Source: Pseudomonas sp. 8AS
Lineage (GTDB): Bacteria > Pseudomonadota > Gammaproteobacteria > Pseudomonadales > Pseudomonadaceae
Reading direction: 5' to 3'
NCBI RefSeq assembly: GCF_902506505.1
Contig: NZ_LR733406.1
Span: 2,528,826 to 2,592,825 of the forward strand
Length of the DNA: 64,000 nucleotides
Positions within the stretch are counted from its first letter, which is position 1. Each line of letters starts with the position of its first letter. Both the position numbers and the translations under genes were made by a program. Below the pieces are notes generated by a model. It worked only from the letters and a program-made list of their open reading frames with translations, did not search any database and was not told where the DNA came from. Below are positions 60,001 through 64,000 of this stretch, piece after piece.

Positions 60001-60030
60001 TTGACAGCGAGTTTTGGCCAGCCCTAATCT
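60001..60030 (+). promoter_or_regulatory. Sigma-70-type promoter of the ABC transporter operon
   Basis: TTGACA (60001-60006) is separated by 18 bases from TAATCT (60025-60030), a close match to the sigma-70 consensus. It lies about 110 bases before the binding-protein start. The rest of 59901-60139 has no gene. Confidence 0.65.
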
Positions 60031-60139
60031 GCATGCAGCGCTGCACACATTATGGCATTCAGATCGGTACACAGAAACAGCGCTAAATCGTTCGCTCTTA
60101 CTTCTGCCAACAAAAACAACGTTATCGGTGAGGTGCAAC

Positions 60140-60985
60140 ATGGCTCGGTTTTTCCCACGCTCCATCCGCAATGTGATCGCCAGCGCTGCTGCAGTCGGCG
60201 CATTGCTCGCTCAGGCCCCAGTTCAGGCGGCCGAGACACAAGTCTGGAAAGATATTCAAGCGGCTGGCGTACTGCGCTGCGGCGCAGCGGTGGCGGCTCC
60301 CTACGTCATGCGTGACGCAGCTAGCGGTCAATACAGTGGTTACTTCGTGGATCTCTGCCGCGACTTCGGCGAGAAGGTGCTGAAGGTCAAGGTCGACTTC
60401 GTTGACACCAGCTGGGATAACCTCGTCGCCGGCCTGCAGAGCAGCAAGTGGGATCTGGCCATGGCCCTCAATCAGACCCCAGAGCGCGCGCTGGCAGTAG
60501 CTTTCTCGGTGCCAGCCACCGACTACCAGGTCTCCCTGTTGGTCAACAAGGACAACCCCAAATTTGCCGGTGCCGGTAACAGCGTCGCTGATTATGACAA
60601 GGAGGGTGTGACCTTTGCCGTGATGTCCGGTACTGCTGGGGATAAATTGATTTCTGCAGCGGTGAAGAACGGCAAGATCATGCGTCTGCCTGGCATGGAT
60701 GAGACTCGCTTGGCGGTCATGTCGCGCCGTGCCGACGTACTGGTAGACGCCAACGACACCAACCACCTGTTCGCCCTGGCCAACCCCGATTGGACCAAAG
60801 AAGTTCTGCCCGAGCCAGCCCTGGCCAAGCAGGGCGTCTCTTTCGGTCTGCGCCGCGATATCTCTGCCGCTGACCTTGAGGTACTGAATATCTACCTGAC
60901 CCAGCGCCGCGAGACTGGCGAGATTGAAGCGCTCGTCGACAAGGCTTCTGCCGAAGTCAACGCCGCCGCAAAACCCGCCCAGTAA
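60140..60985 (+). CDS. ABC transporter periplasmic substrate-binding protein (amino-acid type)
   Basis: A 281-residue family 3 solute-binding protein. Residues 1-29 form a Sec signal (RFFPRSIRN, hydrophobic core, APVQA cleavage before AETQVW). The two lobes follow, with VLRCGAAVAAPYVMRD, GYFVDLCRDFGEKVL, DLAMALNQTPERALAVAFS and the hinge region MSGTAGDKL. It binds a polar amino acid or related compound in the periplasm. ATG 60140 follows GAGGTG and gives the signal peptide; the longer frame from 60014 would bury it. The ATPase and two permeases follow on the same strand, and the last gene is a DapA-family lyase. Confidence 0.92.
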   Translation: MARFFPRSIRNVIASAAAVGALLAQAPVQAAETQVWKDIQAAGVLRCGAAVAAPYVMRDAASGQYSGYFVDLCRDFGEKVLKVKVDFVDTSWDNLVAGLQSSKWDLAMALNQTPERALAVAFSVPATDYQVSLLVNKDNPKFAGAGNSVADYDKEGVTFAVMSGTAGDKLISAAVKNGKIMRLPGMDETRLAVMSRRADVLVDANDTNHLFALANPDWTKEVLPEPALAKQGVSFGLRRDISAADLEVLNIYLTQRRETGEIEALVDKASAEVNAAAKPAQ

Positions 60986-61041
60986 CCACCGCATAGGCCC
61001 GAGGCCTACCTGTAGTGGGTAGGTCTCCCGGAGAACCTTCC

Positions 61042-61863
61042 ATGAATACTCCTCGTTTGGTGGCTGCCAAGCCACAGTCCGTGCACGCCTCCGGTTCGGT
61101 GTCAGGTGGCGATTTCATCCAGTTGCGCGGCGTCTGCAAGTCGTATGGCGAGCAACTGGTGGTGATGGACGACCTCAGTCTTGATATGCGTGCCGACGAC
61201 CGACTGGTGATCATCGGCCCGAGCGGCAGTGGCAAGAGTTCCCTGCTGCGGGTGCTGATGGGGCTGGAGGGTACTCAGGGTGGCACCATCAGTTTTCAGG
61301 GCAAGCCTTACATCGCTGGTGGTAAGGGGTGCGGCAAGCCGCTTGATGAGTCCCTGCGCACTCAGATCGGCATGGTGTTCCAGCACTACACCCTGTTCCC
61401 GCACCTCTCGGTACTGGGCAACCTGATTCTGGCGCCAGTCAAGGTACATGGCCTGTCCAAAGCAGAGGCCACCGAGAAAGCTCGAACCTATCTCGCCCGC
61501 CTCGGCCTGGAGAGCAAGCTTAATGCATACCCCAGCCAGCTTTCCGGTGGCCAGAAACAGCGCGTGGCCATTGCTCGTGCGCTGATGCTTGAGCCCAAGC
61601 TGATGCTGTTTGATGAAGTGACCTCAGCGCTTGATCCGGAAATGGTCATCGAGGTGCAGAACGTGATGATGCAACTGGCCGAGCAGAAGATGGCCATGAT
61701 CATTGTTACCCACGACATGCATTTCGCCCGGCATATCGCGACTCGCGTGGTGTTCTGCGCCAACGGCAAGGTGGTCGAACAGGGCCCGCCGGAGCAGATA
61801 TTCACTCAGCCGAAAGAAGCCCGTACCCGCGAGTTCCTTGAAAAAGTCCTGCACCTGGACTGA
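61042..61863 (+). CDS. ABC transporter ATP-binding protein (amino-acid type)
   Basis: A 273-residue ATPase of the GlnQ/HisP group. Walker A is GPSGSGKSS (near 68-76), the Q-loop [12 protein letters not shown], the signature [15 protein letters not shown], Walker [15 protein letters not shown] and the H-loop [10 protein letters not shown]. An extra stretch with [16 protein letters not shown] between Walker A and the Q-loop, and a 25-residue N-terminal extension, are unusual for the family. ATG 61042 follows CGGAG. It energises the two membrane subunits downstream. Confidence 0.94.
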   Translation: MNTPRLVAAKPQSVHASGSVSGGDFIQLRGVCKSYGEQLVVMDDLSLDMRADDRLVIIGPSGSGKSSLLRVLMGLEGTQGGTISFQGKPYIAGGKGCGKPLDESLRTQIGMVFQHYTLFPHLSVLGNLILAPVKVHGLSKAEATEKARTYLARLGLESKLNAYPSQLSGGQKQRVAIARALMLEPKLMLFDEVTSALDPEMVIEVQNVMMQLAEQKMAMIIVTHDMHFARHIATRVVFCANGKVVEQGPPEQIFTQPKEARTREFLEKVLHLD

Positions 61864-61874
61864 GGGCTGATGCC

Positions 61875-62546
61875 ATGAGCTATGAATTTGATTTTCACTT
61901 CTTGAGTGGCAGCTTTGGTGCACTTTGGGATGGCTTGAAAGTAACCCTTGAGCTGGCGCTGGTTTCCAACCTTATTGGTTTGGTACTCGGTTTCGGTCTT
62001 TGCCTGCTAACCCTGAGTCGCTGGTTCTTCCTGCGCTGGCCGGCTCAGCTATTTATCGAGTTCTTCCGCTGCACCCCGGCACTGCTGCAGATCGTCTGGT
62101 TCTTCTACTGCGTTCCCATGCTGTTCAACGTCTTTATCGACCCCGTGGCGATGGGCTTTCTGGCGCTGGGTTTGAATCTGGCGGCATTCAACTCTGAAGC
62201 CTATCGCGCCGGTGTGCAGGCAGTGCCGAGGGAGCACCTGGACGCCTCCATCGCTCTTGGACTGCGCTCCTGGCAGCGTACCTTTTATGTGGTGTTGCCG
62301 CAGGCCGTGCGCAGTGCCCTGCCAGTGCTGATGACCAACGGCATAGGCAGCCTGCAGCAGAGTGCACTGGTGGCCATCGTCGCGGTTGCCGACCTGATGT
62401 ATGTGGGCAAGAGCCTGGCCACCGAGGCCTACCGCCCTCTGGAAACCTACACCCTGATCGCCCTGATCTACTTCGCCCTGTCGCTGCCGATTGCGCAGCT
62501 GGTGCAGTACTTCGAGCGGCGTCAGGAAGCTACGGGCACGCGCTGA
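61875..62546 (+). CDS. ABC transporter permease (amino-acid type), first subunit
   Basis: A 223-residue inner-membrane subunit of the HisM/GlnP group with about five membrane segments. FFRCTPALLQIVWFFYCVPM and the coupling-helix EAA motif EHLDASIALGLRSWQRTFYV are typical. It pairs with the next permease to form the channel. It starts 11 bases after the ATPase stop. Confidence 0.93.
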   Translation: MSYEFDFHFLSGSFGALWDGLKVTLELALVSNLIGLVLGFGLCLLTLSRWFFLRWPAQLFIEFFRCTPALLQIVWFFYCVPMLFNVFIDPVAMGFLALGLNLAAFNSEAYRAGVQAVPREHLDASIALGLRSWQRTFYVVLPQAVRSALPVLMTNGIGSLQQSALVAIVAVADLMYVGKSLATEAYRPLETYTLIALIYFALSLPIAQLVQYFERRQEATGTR

Positions 62547-62556
62547 GGAGAACGTT

Positions 62557-63222
62557 ATGACCATCGATTTTTCCGTCGTTTTCCCCTTCTGGCACATTCT
62601 GCTCAAGGGCTTGGCACTGACGATTGCCATCACCCTGGTTTGTGCGCTGGTGGGCAGCCTGGTCGGCTTCCTGATCAGCCTGCTGCGCGGCGTACGCAAC
62701 CCGCTGATCAAACTGCCGACCACGCTATATGTCGAGTTTTTCCGCGGCACACCTTTGTTGATCCAGCTGTTCTGGGTGTTCTTCTGCTTTCCGGTGGTGT
62801 TCGGCCTGTCTATCTCGCCTTACATATCGGTGATGCTGGCACTCACCATGTACATGGCCGCTATCACCAGCGAGACCTTCCGTGGCGCGCTCAAGTCTAT
62901 CGCCAGCGAGCAGCATGACGCCTGCACGGCGCTCGGCCTGACCTCCAGGGTCAAGGTGCTTTACGTGATCTTTCCGCAGGCGTTGCTGCGAGCCACGCCA
63001 CCGCTGTTGTCGAACGTGGTCAGCCTGTTCAAGGAGAGCGCACTGATCTCCTCGGTGGGCATCGCTGATCTGATGTTCGTCGGCCAGAGCATTTCCAACA
63101 GCACGGCCAGGCCGGTCGAGTTTCTCACTGCCGTCGCCGTCATCTACTTCCTCGTGGCTTTCCCGCTGACTCGTCTAGTCGGTGTGGTCGAAGCCCGGAT
63201 GCTACGGCGCTACGCCTACTAA
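62557..63222 (+). CDS. ABC transporter permease (amino-acid type), second subunit
   Basis: A 221-residue partner permease. It shows EFFRGTPLLIQLFWVFFCFP, the coupling motif SEQHDACTALGLTSRVKVLYV and about five membrane segments. ATG 62557 follows GAGGAGAAC; the frame is open earlier without a site. It starts ten bases after the first permease. The DapA-family gene follows after 28 bases, apparently in the same operon. Confidence 0.93.
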   Translation: MTIDFSVVFPFWHILLKGLALTIAITLVCALVGSLVGFLISLLRGVRNPLIKLPTTLYVEFFRGTPLLIQLFWVFFCFPVVFGLSISPYISVMLALTMYMAAITSETFRGALKSIASEQHDACTALGLTSRVKVLYVIFPQALLRATPPLLSNVVSLFKESALISSVGIADLMFVGQSISNSTARPVEFLTAVAVIYFLVAFPLTRLVGVVEARMLRRYAY

Positions 63223-63250
63223 CCCCCAAGCTCTAAGTGGAGATATCCCC

Positions 63251-64000
63251 ATGCAACTGAAAGGCATCCTGCCAGCCCTCGTCACGCCCTTCGATAAGTC
63301 AGGCGCTGTAGATCATGCAATGTTGGCTTCCATTATCGAACACCAGCTCAAGGCCGGTGTCAGCGGCTTCGTTCCGCTGGGCTCGACCGGCGAATACTAC
63401 GCGCTGACCAACGAAGAACGCCGTCAGGTGCTGGCGACCGTCAAGGAAGTGGTCGGCGACCGCGGCACCCTGATCGCCGGCGCCAACGGCTCCTGCACCC
63501 GTGAGGTGCTGGAGCAGGTGCAGCAGACGGTCGACGCCGGTTATACCAACCTGCTGATCGCTCCGCCGTACTATGCGCTGCCGTCCCAGGAAGAGCTGCT
63601 CAGCCACTATCACGCCATCCTCGACGCCTTTCCGCAGATCAATGTGGTGCTCTACAACTACCCGGTGCGCACTAACGTTGAAGTTGGCATGGGTGTGATT
63701 GAGGCGCTCAAGGATCATCCTCAGGTTATCGGTATCAAGGAAAGCAGCGGCAATCTGCTGCGTGCCATCGAGATCGGCGAGAACTACAAGGGCAAGATCC
63801 AACTGTCTTGCGGCTCAGACGACCAAGCATTGGATTTCTTTATCTGGGGTGCCACTAGCTGGATTTGTGGCCCGGCCAATATCTTCCCGGAGAAGGTAGT
63901 CGACTTCTATAACAAGTTCAGCGCAGGTGACCTGGCCGGGGCCCAGAATGTCATGCGTAATTTGTTCCCGATCATGGCCAACCTGGAAAGCGGTAAGTTC
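63251..64000 (+). CDS. DapA-family aldolase/lyase (partial at window end)
   Basis: The first 250 residues of a dihydrodipicolinate synthase/N-acetylneuraminate lyase superfamily member. The Schiff-base lysine is Lys163 in GIKESSGN. VPLGSTGEYYALTNEERR is the phosphate/carboxylate loop, and the catalytic Tyr lies in LYNYPVRTN. Such enzymes cleave or form C-C bonds with pyruvate. Its position at the end of an uptake operon argues for a catabolic retro-aldol or lyase step on the imported compound rather than lysine synthesis. The C-terminus is outside the window. Confidence 0.88.
   Translation, partial: MQLKGILPALVTPFDKSGAVDHAMLASIIEHQLKAGVSGFVPLGSTGEYYALTNEERRQVLATVKEVVGDRGTLIAGANGSCTREVLEQVQQTVDAGYTNLLIAPPYYALPSQEELLSHYHAILDAFPQINVVLYNYPVRTNVEVGMGVIEALKDHPQVIGIKESSGNLLRAIEIGENYKGKIQLSCGSDDQALDFFIWGATSWICGPANIFPEKVVDFYNKFSAGDLAGAQNVMRNLFPIMANLESGKF

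Overview
The window looks like a Pseudomonas chromosome. Three things point there: the high-GC core genes; the gene order thrS-infC-rpmI-rplT-pheS-pheT-ihfA-merR-tRNA-Pro, with an AUU-started infC; and AcnB, PrpB, PcaR/I/J/F/D and BauA sequences of pseudomonad type. I cannot name a species from sequence alone.

Layout. 1-4.1 kb: the end of a periplasmic binding-protein gene, then (minus strand) prpB and acnB, the last steps of the 2-methylcitrate cycle. 4.6-9.5 kb: thiolase, acyl-CoA dehydrogenase and acyl-CoA ligase, a beta-oxidation-type set. 9.6-14.4 kb: pcaR and pcaIJFD, the lower beta-ketoadipate pathway, with PcaR-like operators. 14.8-22.3 kb: a conserved translation block ending in tRNA-Pro(GGG). 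Its thrS leader carries a hairpin that looks like the anticodon arm of tRNA-Thr.

22.5-50.5 kb is an accessory island next to tRNA-Pro, with no integrase left in view. Its first operon (22.5-35.1 kb) is a type III-like restriction-modification locus (Mod, Res). It is enlarged by an SNF2-type helicase, a DUF4391-like protein, an OLD-family ATPase/TOPRIM nuclease and a DUF2130-like coiled-coil protein, and it ends in a hairpin terminator. Next come a lone possible PD-(D/E)XK protein and an AlpA-like regulator. After these is a helicase-rich block: a 1684-residue NERD/tandem-kinase-like/UPF1-like helicase with an unknown winged-helix partner, then a 1709-residue DEDD exonuclease/RecQ/UvrD fusion and a DEAH helicase. 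The last helicase gene is cut off by a 253-bp internally deleted insertion-sequence relic with 23-bp subterminal repeats. This block (36.4-50.3 kb) is the best candidate here for an undescribed defence system. Its function is inferred from domains and context only.

50.6-64 kb is a catabolic region for unusual amino acids. It has an M20 N-carbamoyl/amidohydrolase and 2,3-diaminopropionate ammonia-lyase (plus strand) facing a minus-strand set: beta-alanine transaminase (bauA), malonate-semialdehyde dehydrogenase (bauC/mmsA), an AGCS sodium/amino-acid symporter and an SDR protein lacking the usual Tyr/Lys. A LysR regulator starts between bauA and a polar amino-acid ABC transporter operon, which ends with a DapA-family aldolase/lyase running off the window.
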